Shown here piece by piece: positions 31,106 to 45,477 of a stretch of DNA of 56,017 bases. Below the pieces are notes generated by a model that was not told the origin of the DNA, made no database searches, and saw only the letters and a program-made list of their open reading frames with translations. How positions within the stretch are numbered: the stretch's first letter is position 1; each line of letters begins with the position of its first letter. This DNA comes from Scleroderma bovista. Taxonomy: Eukaryota > Basidiomycota > Agaricomycetes > Boletales > Sclerodermataceae. The position numbers and the translations under genes are program-made. The stretch lies in NCBI GenBank assembly GCA_037178675.1, contig JAYMGJ010000446.1:1-56017 (forward strand), in the 5' to 3' direction.

Positions 31106-34008
31106 TTCTGTATAGTGCTATGTACCAATCTTTGGTAGTCAATGCTACTCGAAAGTTTTTGTACTGGGCTCTGACCTTAGATAATACATTTGGGTAGTCA
31201 CATGCAACTGCACCTACTCTGAGCCTATATTTGGTGGTCCATGGACCTGTGGCAGGGAGTGGCAGTGTTATTTACTCATGTTTGATGCCAGTGGTCACTG
31301 AGAGGATGGGGGCAGAAGTTTGAAAAGCAGATGTGGATATAATACCAAATATGGGCAATTAGCATTCAATACTATCATTATCTACCACATACATAGCCCC
31401 CTTCCTCAAAGTAACTGCTGGGAAGGAGTGTGCCCAAAAATGCCAAAAATGTGATATTGTGGACACTGTTTGTCACACCTCTTGTGCAACATGGCAAAAT
31501 TGACCAAACAGATGCCTTTCCCTACTATATAGGAGTGGGCTTAACACAACAAAGGTTAGTGCCAGAGCTAATGGTAAGTTTCCCACTACCACTACATATT
31601 AACTTATCTAACAGGTACTAATAGGTTTTTTGACTACACAACAAATGTTAGTGCTGGAACTAAAGGTAAGTTTTACATGTTACCTTGTCTAATAATGGTA
31701 CTTATAGGTTATTTGACTATGGTCAAACACCACTAGAGGCTATTAGCCTGCTGGAAATTGACAATCACTTTCAACTCCATAAGTAGTTTGTCTCACTTGA
31801 TCTAGCTTGTCACTAACTCAACTTTCATATAGGTTAATTGCTTTGAGTGGGTAGTTGTGATTAGGATTATATTATGTAGTGTCTCTAACTACACCATGTA
31901 TGTAGTAGTTAGTAATTGCTAATATATTTGTTGCTTTATATGCTAGTATTTGGAGTGCAATAAGAGTTTGAAAGAGTGTGGTAATGGCATTAGTGTCAAT
32001 CCTATTATATAGCCCTTGTGCTAGTCCCGGAAACACTAGACTGTACAAATGGCAGGTGTTTGTAGAGGTCTGTATAGAGCAGTACAGACTCTGTGCACTC
32101 TGTGAAGCTCTGTATTAGTGGGAACCTTTCTGTGGGCTCTGTGACTCTGTACAAGTCTGTGTGGCACTGTATAGGGAAGGGCTGGTTTGCTGATGTACTG
32201 GCAAGGAAGATTTCGATGTTGTGCTCGATTAGATTTTTTATAGCACGTACTTTTTGTTTGTGACATGATATGTGAAATGTTACACATGTTTCCCAATTCT
32301 GTGCAGTGAAATTTTGAGTCATGTGAATGACTGTACAGCACCATATATACTAAAATGCACAGAACTACCACAGAGTATGACAGAATAAGTCTGTGTGTAC
32401 AAGCTTGTCAGAGTCTGTAATAGTAGGAACCTTTCTGTGGGACCTGTGCCACTGTACAAGCCTGTGTAAGCTCTGTACAGAGGAGGGCCGGTTTGCTGAT
32501 GTACTGCAACAAAAGGACCTTAGGAATGAATAAAAGAGACTGAAATGCCAACAGTGTCCAAAGTTGCTCCACACACATGAGTTCACATGAATGCGCTATC
32601 ATGACCACTGCCACAATGCAGCATCAATGGAATGGTGTCAAGGACTCAATCCTCTTTTACTTGTCACCCTCGAATTGCCACAGTATGTGCAACCAAAAGG
32701 GGGAAATGAACCACTTCACAGATCACTCATTTTCGAAATGTTGGAAATGTTGGACACTGCATTACCATCACCTCCATCTGTATCGTTGAACATGGTATTT
32801 AGCAATTCATTTCATATAGGCTTCAACTCGCACGCAGTGTGCTTTCATGAAGGTTTTGTAGCAGAATAGTCATCCACCTTCCAGTTGTTTCCTAGGTCAT
32901 CCACATGTTCATCGATAGGACAACAAAGATTTCACACAGGTCATAAACTCGAAATGCCGCCTGCGTCGGCAGAACCCTTGCTTGGCAGATGCAAGGCATA
33001 AGTTCATTACAGCTATTCTGAGACAACTATATAGTACTACTACTATTGACCTCTTCAAGTGGTATTTCCCACACTATCTGCCTTATAACATCTGCTGCAT
33101 CTGTAGCCGAGGTGAACATTGGTAAGCACAATCGAATTGCTCCATGCAATTATTAGAGCTATTCATAGTTAGAGGTAACGAGATTGTGAGTTATGTAGGT
33201 CACTCGCCTTGGGCTGGAGGGAATTGCCTTTCAGCATTGCTAGTTTGTGTTCTCAGATGTAGCCAGCAATGGCAAAAGCACAAGCTCAAAGTATTTGAAT
33301 GAAGGTGATAATTACTACTACATACTTGCACAAAGACAGACGTAGATATTACAAACAGCACACACAGAATGCCAGAACTATCATGGACATAATACTGCAC
33401 TCTGAGGAAAGTTTCTCAGAGGAAAAATGAGAAATTATGTTGAAGAACATACCATACCTTTTGGTGAAGTTAGAGCGCACGTGGGCCATGCCATTAGAAG
33501 GTCTAGATGAAGCCATCATACCTGTTGAACTCACTACAAAGTCCATGCAAGTGTGAGTTGTCAACAACAATGGTAAACAACCATGGTGAATGGTCAATTT
33601 CCTGTTATGGTGGCATACACATTCATGGACTATCAGTTGAAATGTCAAACAATCCTGTACGTTGTAGTGGATATAGAAAAATCACCTACAGGGGCCTTAG
33701 CCTGTCCAACCTCTATGTCACACTCTTGCAGAGTTAAGGTAAATCAACCATACAACTGCTGAGGGATATCAATGCCAAAATATTCCAATCACCACATAGC
33801 TCGCAACTACTTGCAGAAGATGATCAATTATGTAAAAGAGCTCAACATGGAAATGAAAGAGCAATGGAGAAGAAGTGAAAGAGGGAGGTAGCAAAAATTA
33901 AGGGAAGAAGATGGCGAGGACAAGAGAGTATGATGGAGAGATGCAAGAAAGAATGGAAGAAGGCGAAAGCAAATAGCAAGGGCCAGGCTCAAGAAACATG
34001 TTTCTGTT
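31105..34008. other. AT-rich gene-poor stretch with short local duplications
   Basis: No convincing gene was found. Visible structure: an imperfect tandem duplication of 80-100 bases (about 31545-31725) whose units each run from ACACAACAAA to TTTGACTA, and a direct repeat of about 95 bases (about 32110-32205 and 32405-32505) sharing AGGAACCTTTCTGTGGG, CTGTACAAG and GGTTTGCTGATGTACTG. The rest is unannotated AT-rich DNA separating the transposon block from the genes. Confidence 0.5.
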
Positions 34009-35388
34009 CTAACCCCGCCGCCTACCTAGAAGCGCACGGCACCGCTGCAACCAGCTCTGAGGAATGAAATGAAAGGACTGTCGTTCGTCTGGCACCACGC
34101 CGAGCGAGTAGCCGACCTTCATTAGGGTTTCGATGCTCCCATCGACCCCAGTGGGCCCCACCCCCATCGAGTTCTGTACCAAGTCATCGTCAAACCTGAT
34201 GACTCCCGGTGGAAAAATAGCGACTGCAGTGCTTCCCCCATACGCGAAGTATCCAAGTTCGTCTCCGCGTCTCACCTGCTTCTGAAGGGTGAAGTTAAAT
34301 ATGTCCCAGTAGGATCGAGGATTCTCACATACCATTGAGGTCCAAATGATACTGCCAACCATAAGTGCACCAACAGCAACGATAGCTATTGGCTTCTTCG
34401 AGAACTCATGTTCCACAAGTAAGACCGATCGCTTATTTCTAGTGAGAACGTCAAATTTGGGCTCGTTGACGGCTTGCGGGTTCACTATAACAAAGCTCTT
34501 CATTAGCCAGGTTTGTTTACGTGTACACTATATCACAAGTTCACCAGTGTAATACTGCCCAACGATATCACGGGGCTCACCGAGAAGCGTGCCATCCACT
34601 GGTGAGTGAAAGCGATGATAGTCTTGGGGAGCAAGACGGAATATAGCCAGAGATCCCCCACTCAAGGTCCGACAAAGGGGGTCGCTTGGGGCAAGATCTA
34701 ACAGTGTGGGTATGGAGAACTCATTCCCCTTGATCCAGAACTTCTCCGCGAGGTCAATGGTCTGATATACGACCAAGCGGCAGTCTGCTACAGAACAGAA
34801 CCCTTTAGGGTTGTCCGCGTTCTGGACAGGGCGCACGCCTGGCTTAAGCCGACGATGAAAGAATTGGTTGAAGGTCTTGTACTTGTCAATATCTGGCTCG
34901 AGTAGTTCATCGAGCTGAAGGTTGTACGTCTCAATAAAGGAAGGTATGTTCCTCACGGACTCTGGTGAGTCATAGATCTCCCCTTGACGAAGGCTCAGTT
35001 CCTTAAGGAAATCTTGGATCGGCTTGCATCCTTCGAGTAGTTTGACTTGCTCCTGACCGTAGAATAATAGATGCATGCCCAGCCGTACATAGATAGGCAT
35101 GCTCTCAAAAAAGCGCTGGTTCGTTGCCCTGATAACAACGAAGTTTCCTATGTGGTATTTGTTGGCAAGCTCCTCGAGTTCTGGAATGAGTTTACCCAAC
35201 CACGGAGCGAGAGAATTGGACGAGCCAAGGATGCCCTGGGTGATGTCCTCGTGCCCCTTCGCTGGAAGAGAGTGGTCAACCAGTTGTTGGAGGCCTCTGG
35301 CAATGACATCCTTGTTTGTTCGTGCAAGGTGCGACGGGTGAATCTTCTCGACAGCCTTGGTGACGTTAGCCTTGTCGATGGACGCCAT
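34009..35388 (-). CDS. Phosphatidylserine decarboxylase family protein
   Basis: The enzyme converts phosphatidylserine to phosphatidylethanolamine. Exon 1 is 35388-34545, the 60-bp intron 34544-34485 (GTGAAC...TATAG), exon 2 34484-34009; splicing restores GQYYTVNPQAVNE. The product is about 439 aa. Recognisable family features are FNQFFHRRLKPGVRP, SVADCRLVVYQ, DYHRFHSPVDGTLLG and, near residues 364-367, GGST, the site where the proenzyme self-cleaves and the Ser becomes the pyruvoyl group. A hydrophobic stretch (about residues 314-328, IAIVAVGALMVGSII) may bury against a membrane. Start choice: MASIDKAN at 35388; an in-frame Met at 35592 would add 68 residues of uncertain value. No C2 domain is seen, so it is a short type. 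Confidence 0.85.
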
Positions 35389-36296
35389 GATAGCAGGTGC
35401 TTTGACGAAATAACGCCAGGGGCAGATAGACCATTTTATGAGCCAGGAAGCTGAAGCCTGCAGGCCGCATTTGGACACCCAACGCCGCGGGCGTGATCCT
35501 GATGCGCGAAACACATTCTCACTTGCACTGTGCATAAACCCATTTGAAGTGTTGACATTGGTGAAAGAAAATGTCGAAGTCACTGAAATCAAAGAGCTTA
35601 GCTATACGCCCTTCAACATGCTACATGCCACCAATTTTCGAGCTACTTGCACCCCAATATATGTACATAGTAGCAACTTGAAGCAGCAAGTCAAACATTC
35701 AATCGATGCCATATAGCTGGCCTTTCTTTGTGCTTACCGAATTCTGGTCCTCCAGAGACTAAGATCCTTAATCCCAAGTTCAGTCGCTGTCTCTCAGCGC
35801 TCAAGCCGCAATGAATATGACTATTAATGACACCGTATCTACTACCCCTACCAACAACTAATTGACTCGCGTCTTGCGATAGTGCTACAGTATGTCCAAG
35901 AGTCCACTGGATCATGAATAGATGGGGTATCAAACGCCCAGCGCTGAAGTGTATGGTGAAAGGACGAGTATGAGTGAAGGTAAACATCGTGGGGGACGTA
36001 ACTGTGGCTTGCTCTCTCAGGAAGAATGAACGAATTGGTAAGGCGAGCGACGGGATCGTTGGGAATCAAGGATGTGCCATAACATTCTCTGCGGCATGTG
36101 TATTAGCGGCAGAGTGTCCTAATATGAGTGATGTGGATGAAGTGACAGCATGTAGTAAAGCAAGTAAAGTGGGCGCTAGAGATGTAAGGCGACCTCACAA
36201 AACCCGCCACCACAAAGCTGCAACTGTCATCCGGCACAGCGGATACGAAGGATGGATGCTGTAAGGGTTTCCTGGAATATTTGCCATAAATCGCGT
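35389..36296. other. Intergenic region between the decarboxylase and MAPKK genes
   Basis: It holds the likely promoter of the decarboxylase gene and the 3' end of the MAPKK gene. No reading frame with family resemblance was seen. Confidence 0.5.
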
Positions 36297-38387
36297 TTAC
36301 TCATATCGCACATTGTGGTTGTTGCGTCGCCCTCGATCTCGCCACTCGATAGCGTGCGCTACCCAACTAGCCATGTCGACCTCCCTTTCTGCATCCATCT
36401 TCATCCACGGATGCGCCTATGCATGGATTAACGAACGTTCAGCAGCCATGAGGCATAATGCACTCACGAGAAGCTCTGAGTAGGTCGCACGCTCTTCCGC
36501 ATTCTTCACCAAACATCGGCTTACCCAATGACGCGCCTCCGGAGACCAACGTCTCACGACGCGTTTTTCGGAGGTGACAAATCCATCCGAGCCCTCTTCA
36601 AGGCCCTCTTGGTCATCATCAGGGAGACCAGGGGCCTCGCCATCAACAATGGCGCTAAGTTGCGCGAACACATTTTCATATGTTTCTGGTGGGTAGGGGT
36701 ACCTGTGTTATAGCGTTCCCGAAAGATAGGGAAGACTCAGTCAAGATATTGTATGGGCAAGTCAAGGAGCGGGCACTCACTTTCCCCTCGCAATCTCTAC
36801 AATCGAGAGACCCAGAGACCAAATGTCAGCGCTGACAGTGTATGAAGTGAAGGAGTCATCGACATTATTTAACGATGAAGAACCCTTAATCCGCTCAGGC
36901 TAAGTGGTAGTAGTGTAAAGTTCGATAGAGTAAGTTGCGGACGATCAGTGCACATAAGTGAGTGATGACAACGCAATACTCACAGCCATGTAGCTCTGAC
37001 AGCCGACATTGGTGCGCGCGATACTTTTCTCCAATTGACCACTGACGCCAAAGTCGCATAGCTTGACTTGCCCTTTGTGGTTAACAAGGACATTTGTTGG
37101 TTTGACGTCACGATGCATGACGCCAAGCTCATCCTTTAGAAAGGCAAGGCCACGCGTCATGGATGATGCTATGCGGGCCAGCTGTTCATCGTTCGTTGGA
37201 ACTGGGTTCGATGTCCAGGCAGATCCAGGGGTGGACGATATACTGGGTGGGAGAGAGATATTTCCATTTGGGAAGCAGCACAAAGAGGCCAGCGAACCAC
37301 CGTCCATGTACTCCATGCAATAGTATACGCAGGACTCGACGAAGAATGCGCCATAAAACTCCACGATATGTGGAGTTATCGCGCGATGAAGAATATCAAG
37401 TTCCATGAGGATTCCGTTAAGCTTGGTCGAATCCAGTTCCAATCGTATCTCCTACGACACCCAGCATAAGAGGGTCAGTAACCGAACGTAGCGTATCTGA
37501 CACAAACAACACACTTTCATGGCCATCTCGACATTGGTTGGTTTGTGAAGAACTTTTTTAACGGTGCCGTAGTTCCCACGGCCCAGTTCTTGTTGGAGGT
37601 CGAGTTGGTGCATGTTAATGGCAAACGAAGATCCGTTCGAAAAGTCGACACCGGTTGCATGTAAAACTGCTTTGCCAGCAAAGTTAAGCCGTCCTGATGG
37701 GTCACTGTTGGCATATGAAATCAAGATCTAGATCGGGTTGATAAAAGAAAGTGCACGACGCACACGATCTTGTTAAAATTGGCAAAAGGGGTATCAAAAG
37801 TCGAGGACGTTTTTCGAGAGGCTTCGGCAAGTGAGGGTCTGCCTGCCCCAAGACCAGCAGCAATGGCACCTCCGCCTACGTCACCATGAATGTCAGAAAG
37901 TCTAAAGCCAGGCCTGTTCCGCCTAGCCGGAGTGGAAGAAGGTACTCCACGACCACGAGGCGAAGGGGATGGCGGAGGAAATGACTGGGGCTGGTGTACA
38001 AGTGGATGAACGTTGTCGTTGAGGTGGGTCCGTTGAAGTGCCTGAGCGGCAGAGTCTATTGAGAAGGAGGTAGAACCAGCCGACGCGGCAGCACCACGGT
38101 TGAGCATCTGAGCAGTATTGTAGCCAAAATTGTGGAGACGAAGATGCACTTACTGCTGTCATTTTAGCCTGCAAGGATGGGGGAATTGGGGCATTCCCTG
38201 GTCTGTTCGCGAGCATACCGCTGAGCGTGTTTCTCGGGACGCCATGTGACTGCGGGGACCGAGATGCAGGTCTTTGAGATGCGAGCGGTGTTGGGCAGGG
38301 TCGTTGAGAAGGAGAAGTTGACAGCAATGAAGCCGAGGGAGCGTCCTGCTGGATACTTTGCTGTTCTGACACGGACGAGGACTGCAT
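36297..38387 (-). CDS. PBS2: MAP kinase kinase, Pbs2 type (HOG osmotic-stress pathway)
   Basis: Seven exons (38387-38154, 38107-37764, 37704-37515, 37451-36984, 36899-36781, 36702-36468, 36416-36297), all GT-AG, give about 569 aa. Residues 1-215 are Ser/Pro-rich. The kinase domain has GRGNYGTV (about 234), AMK lysine (256), HRDVKPTN (369-376), DFG (389-391) and the dual-specificity activation site S-I-A-R-T (S399, T403), followed by GCQSYMA-PERIKG spanning an intron. The sequences around KIVDPSGRLNFAGKAVLH and VLHKPTNVEMAMKEIRLELD are those of Pbs2-like kinases, which phosphorylate Hog1-type MAP kinases. A Pro/Ser insert of about 30 residues follows GGSLASL. The N-terminal start is the least certain point; a start at 38474 is possible. 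Confidence 0.85.
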
Positions 38388-39967
38388 CGGATCAGACTCG
38401 ACGTTGGAGGACAACTTGACGATAATCGAGAAATATATACTCAGGTCATGTGACAGGTTCGCGGATGTAGTCACGCGTCACACCACGCTGATAACACGTT
38501 TAGTGGCAGTCTATTAGGCTATTCATTAATCCTTGTCTATCGGTTGCTCCGTTCGTGCCAGCTTTCATTGCGTATTCTCTCTTGCTATGTCATGAACTCC
38601 AGGTTCTGCGATCGTTCCCCAAGTATGAATGTTCATAGCTCGGAGGAGCCTTTCCTGCCGGATGGAGTTTTGCTCCTTGGCTCTCATTCTACCTCATCGA
38701 CTCGATGACGTAGTGTAGTGGAGAGCTGTACAACACGCGCGGTACGTGCTCATTATTTTTCCAAGTTTCCACATCGCCTACGGCCCTACTAGCGCTAGCC
38801 GCGGTGACACGCTATTATTCCACATACACGCCACTTGGCCATGCCTTCGCAGCCAACAGAAACTGGTTATACAGACAGCCATTTATTACCTGTCGGAGCT
38901 CATTTCGCGTTTAGAGAAAATGGACGATAAGAACAGAAACGACTTAATTCTCATGCCGTCCTTCCGGGTGGCAGCCCTTTTGTTCCACTAAAACGCCCAT
39001 GGCCTGGGCTACGGCGATTTTACTTCTATCTGATATTCTCTGGCACGGGACGTTTGATGGGAGCAGATCGATGTACATACCACCAGATGCTGTGGGGCGA
39101 GCCCCTTTCTACGCCAGGGCAAGTTTCTCTCCTTCGTTGGTGTTCATGAGGTCAACCTATCATATGACTCAAGAATGTGAAGGATTCACGAATTACGTTT
39201 CAAGTGTGAATCCGCGAGTTGTTATGATCGTGGCTATTGTTCGAGGCTGCAGTGGTTAATGAAAATGCTGCACACCGCATCGATCCCGCAACATGTCATT
39301 ATCACGCTCGGGACAAAAGCTACTACACGTTTACTAGTTTGTTCGTCGGATCTTCTGCAGCAGTCCACGGCTAAGTAATGCATTTGGCATCGGTGCAAGG
39401 ATACGGTTGCACCTGGCCTTGATGAATGTGACATCCGCCATACATGACGGTGTAGAATACGAAGTTGGGCTGGTCGGTGTCACCGACCCTCAGCTAAAAT
39501 AGTGTCAGAGCGCCTGCACGTCAACTCAAAAAAACCCGGCCACATAATCAAGTGTCTGGCCCGGCCTTGAACTGGTAGTCTCGTAGCCAGTGTCGATGCG
39601 GACTGCGCCGTTTAAGCTAAATACAACTTGGGGGCGTTACAGCGGATTTTGGATTTCATTCTGCCGGGAACGCCCCTTTTTCACGGTGGTTAGGCTGTTA
39701 CCTTGGCTCCCAAATGACGCGCCTGGAAGGCATGCAGCCCAATCCACGGACAGGTTTGGAAATACACCAAATCTAATCGTATTGCAGATGTGATTGAGAA
39801 ACATTGTTTCCGTATCCTAAGTGAGAAATCCCTACTTGTCGGTGAAGGTTATGGGATCAAATCTGGTCCAAATTTAGCCGTTCTAACACTTACCCTTGTT
39901 CCGAGAAGAACAGAGAGACCGAAACGTCGCAGCACTCAAGCATTGCATCTTCGCCCAGCTACATAAA
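38388..39967. other. Intergenic region upstream of the MAPKK gene
   Basis: No supported gene. Only short frames without conserved features occur (for example 38746-38991). A Pol III-like element lies at about 39530-39635. Confidence 0.4.
39530..39635 (-). mobile_element. tRNA-like/SINE-like element ending in a T run
   Basis: The minus strand has an A-box-like TAGCTTAAACGG, then about 46 bases later a B-box-like AGTTCAAGGCC. After GGGCCAGACACTTGATTATG comes GGCCGGGTTTTTTTG, whose seven T would end Pol III transcription. Spacing fits a tRNA-derived promoter, but no complete cloverleaf could be drawn by eye. Confidence 0.35.
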
Positions 39968-41173
39968 CTATCGGTGGTCCCATTCAGGTAACCCTGGGGC
40001 TGGAGCTTCAACGAACAACTCACCATTGATGCCGCAGTTATAAACCCAGGCGATCTCAGTCTTTCCTTCGAGAAACGCGCGTAGACTGGGTAACACGTTC
40101 ATCGATCGATTCGTGGCGTCAATAACATTTGATTTCACCACGACGTTTGTCCACATGAATAAAAACGACATACCCCCATGTGTCCATAACTGTGGGACCA
40201 TAAAGGAACGAGGAGTGATTTACATGTTTTGCACGCAGTGGAAGCAGACGGAACCTCTTTTTGGAGTTGATAGACAATAAGCTATCCCTTGACAAACTGT
40301 TGGTACCATGACCGTCCCCGCTTTGATAGATAGACTGAAATACCAAGGAGGGCAGGTCGGAGCCACGATATAAATTCCCTGCAGTGACAGTGACAACGTC
40401 AGCAGTTGATAATCTTGGCTAGTCGGGCCCAGGAAATGGTCACCCCTCCAGGACCTTGGCCAATTTGTTTGCAATCGCGGCTATAGTATTTGGTTCCTGT
40501 CTGGAGGACATCCTGCTGGGTCATAACAAGCCACCATAATACTGCGTAAAGTCCGCGACGTCGAGATTGTTAAGACTTTTCCAGAGGATGCCGTATCGGT
40601 CTAGACAGGGAGCATGACAGATGCAAAGGCACGTTCCATACTTTGACCCTCAAATCTGGATGTGATTGCTTGTTTGCTTGACCGCCTTTGGGAAGTACAA
40701 CCCAACGAAATCGACGAGAGATAAAACAAACCAGAATTCTGATCTGCAGGTTTGATAGGACCGCACAAGACACAAAGGGGTCTTACCTCCCACCCGCTCG
40801 GCTAGCTCGTGCAGGCACCGCACAACCAGCGCACAGCGCATGACCTTGGCCCGTGTGGTCGCTGAAAGTCGAGAACCAGAACCTGTGTTCGCGATTGCTT
40901 CTGGAAACTCCGAAACTTGCTGATTGGTTGCAGTTGGACCAGCGGGACCACCATTAGTAAAGCAAGACTCTTATGATAGATCAAGAAACGACACACATAC
41001 GGGGAATCAAAAGTACGTACCTGAAGGCTCCCAAAAATGTACAATGACTTCAAGGCGTCTGATAACGAGCTTGCATAGCAACCTTCGGATCTGGAACGAC
41101 TCTTCGAGGACGTGCCATAGTTTGAAAGTGAACGTTGACAGTACCTAGTGTTGATATCACACCTGTCGTGCAC
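39968..41173 (-). CDS. Putative multi-exon gene, not recognised
   Basis: Several minus-strand segments look coding and join in frame at good splice sites. The 3' part is clearest: a segment reading LYRGSDLPSLVFQ...LLPLRAKH (about 40385-40229), an intron GTAAATC...CCACAG of 34-35 bases, then LWTHGGMSFLFMWTN...LPEWDHR ending at 39968. The 5' part (from 41173) has SSLSDALKSLYIFGSLQ, an intron GTACGT...CATAAG, then a frame ending in TTRAKVMRCALVVRCLHELAERVG near 40790. The middle (40430-40790) could not be joined with confidence, and stops there may mean a missed intron or decay. No domain was recognised. It lies tail-on to the MAPKK promoter and divergent from the acetyltransferase gene. Confidence 0.4.
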
Positions 41174-41731
41174 GTCCCTGTTCGCCTGGTAATGATGGAT
41201 CTTCTAGCCCTGGTTGCGGCAACCTTTCGAAACCGAAGTTCTGATGCATTCGAGCCATGTGGATGACATCACCATCATGCGCCGTAACCCTGTGGGTGAC
41301 AATATGCCGCAAACCTTATGTTAAACCTTTGGAAGAAGGCGGGAGCTACCTACCACATTCCGCGTGCATTCGTGACCAACCCCAAAAATGATCAATTTCT
41401 CGTTGGGCTTGAGACGAGAGTTGTTATATTACATAATTCGCTGGAGGGGCGTGGTATTTACATTTATTTGTATCTGAGCTATTCTCCAGCGTAGATCTTC
41501 AGTCAATCTATTCCAGTTTCAGTTCAGGTTTCAAGGTATTTTCACGGGGCTAGGAGGATAACGCTCACAGCGCACCAGTGAGCTACATAGGAATGTCCTT
41601 CGATGGTAATGAATAAATAAAAACTTTAGAATTCAAATGTCCCACGTTGCTGAGTCAGCCCAAGTCAACATCCAACCGCCCAAGTCTAACACAAAATACT
41701 CCTACCCTCCCCCAATCCACCCCCATAAGAT
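41174..41731. other. Intergenic region upstream of the MYST acetyltransferase gene
   Basis: It contains pyrimidine-rich stretches just before the start (CTACCCTCCCCC, near 41700), common before fungal start sites. No gene is visible. Confidence 0.4.
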
Positions 41732-43615
<1,884 letters not shown>

Positions 43616-43793
43616 CAACGTGGTAGGCTCATTGTCTTCTTGTTATGTAGGTCTGATGTAGGTTACGGCGCGTAAAAGGGTCGTACTGCTACCCCTGTTA
43701 TTGTAACTGTACATGTTACCCGTGTGTATTGTGTAGATTGTAATTATAGTGATGCTTCAGAACGCAGGATAAGTTGAAATCGCTTCCGGGCCC

Positions 43794-44700
43794 TCATTGC
43801 CGAGGCCGCCTCCTCAGCGAGGTGCCATCGCGTTCCCCCATCGCCTCTTTCATGTTGAAAGTGTCACCCTCGGACATGTTCAATTTTATTCGCGGAATCA
43901 CAGGGGACGGCGTCTGGGACGCCGCGGGGGAAAATACGCCCACACCAGCCAGCTGCAGATCCTCCTCTCCCGCGAAGAAAGCTTGTGGCTTGATGTCCGC
44001 AGCCCATCGGCTGGCCATGCTCCGTTCCTCGTGGACATTGTGTATTGTATGTTCCTCCTGTCCCTGTGGGACATCCTCGTTTCCGTGTGCGTGGTCGCGG
44101 CGTGATGCTGAGTGCCGCTGGTGCTTGGCCCCACTATCCGCGGCACTTGGATCGGTGTGGGCATCCATTTCCGCTGTGGACATCTCGAGAGGAGGTGAGT
44201 CCTCCATGAGGATGGCAGTAGGCGGTGATGGGGAGATGGAGATGGCACCTCCGGTGGCGTCGCTTGTGGACGCTTTCACATCGTCAACGATGCCAAGTGT
44301 GCGGGCAATCACGTAGGAAGTTACATCCTGTGGATAGGTCCGATGAGGCAAAGTGTATCAGGGGTGGGCAATAGAAATATCGGAACGACCGGTATGGAGC
44401 CGGCGAAGGGGGTGGAGAGCGTCCGCAGCAAGAAAACAACGAGGTAGAAAGGGGACAGGTCCGACGGATCAGAAAAGTAAGAAGAGGAGGGCCAAGCATT
44501 GCCGTACATACCAAGAGTGTCAGTATAACAACCGGAAGAACAACGACGAGCGCGAGGACTCGGAAGGTCGAGGCTGTCCTTCCGACCCACGATCCAGGCT
44601 GGTGGTTCCACAGGTACTCGGTGTAGGTGTCCCAAAGCAGGCGCGGGACGGCAGACCAGGAGAAGGGGGAGATACGTTGAAGGATCGGTATAGACGACAT
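43794..44700 (-). CDS. Small membrane protein of unknown function
   Basis: Two exons (44700-44512 and 44327-43794), separated by a 184-bp intron (GTATGT...CCACAG), join TLL to DVTSYVIA and give about 240 aa. Residues about 46-75 (FRVLALVVVLPVVILTLLDV, then SYVIARTLGIV) form one strong membrane segment. The N-terminus has aromatic and basic residues, and the long C-terminal part is hydrophilic, Ser/Pro/Glu-rich and probably disordered. No domain was recognised. It is convergent with the acetyltransferase gene (stop codons 178 bases apart). The large intron is unusual here, but the splice restores a continuous hydrophobic helix. Confidence 0.65.
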
Positions 44701-45477
44701 GATTGGCGACGGTGGCGTTTATGGGGGGAACGTCAAATCACAGGCTTCGGCGCCTGCTCGACCACCGGCTGTACCGGGACACCGCAGGACGCTATTCTAC
44801 GCAAGAACACCACGTTGGCCGACGAGTTCGGCCGTGCAAATTCTAAGAATCCGTGCCGTGCGGTACGGATGCTCGCAGAACGCGCCGCAGCAAAGCTAAG
44901 GGAGCAGCCTGCGTCATCAGGGAACGTGGTGAACGAACACTTGACAAGGAACTGAGGGGCAACTACCTTTAATTTGGATTGACTCTGGTCCGGCGGTTGC
45001 TGGGACGGATTGATGAACAGAGCCAACGGTTGAACGTGTCACGCAAATGGCGTATTGTTACGGCATCCTTACCCACGGTCCCGTTCGGAGTAGATATGTG
45101 CATTGCATCCGCCCGCTGTCGGCTCTAACTTCACGCTCCCCCGATATCTAAGGCACCGTTTGGGAATATAGTGAACGAGGGGAGTCATAATACAGCAATG
45201 CAAGCTACACATAATCGCAAAGGATAGGATGGTGACTGCAGCAACGAACGAGAGCATAGCAAAGGGAACTCGACCAATACTGAAACAACTGTATGGCTGC
45301 GTCTATGTCTTGCCGCAGGGGCGCCAGAGCCATGCTGCGCACCTGCGGAAAAGCGACAATGCAGAGGGGGAGGGAAAGGGGTATGAAGTGGGTCACCAGA
45401 AATATATATAATGTCGCATCATCAATCCCAGACGACGATGGACAGGTGGGAGACAGGCCTTGACGATACCTTGGTAA
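44701..45477. other. Intergenic region with small unsupported frames
   Basis: It holds the promoter of the membrane-protein gene and the 3' flank of the CSL gene. Minus-strand frames at 45069-45257 (62 aa, hydrophobic N-terminus MLSFVAAVTILSFAIMCSL) and 44733-45026 show no recognisable family and are not called as genes. Confidence 0.4.
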
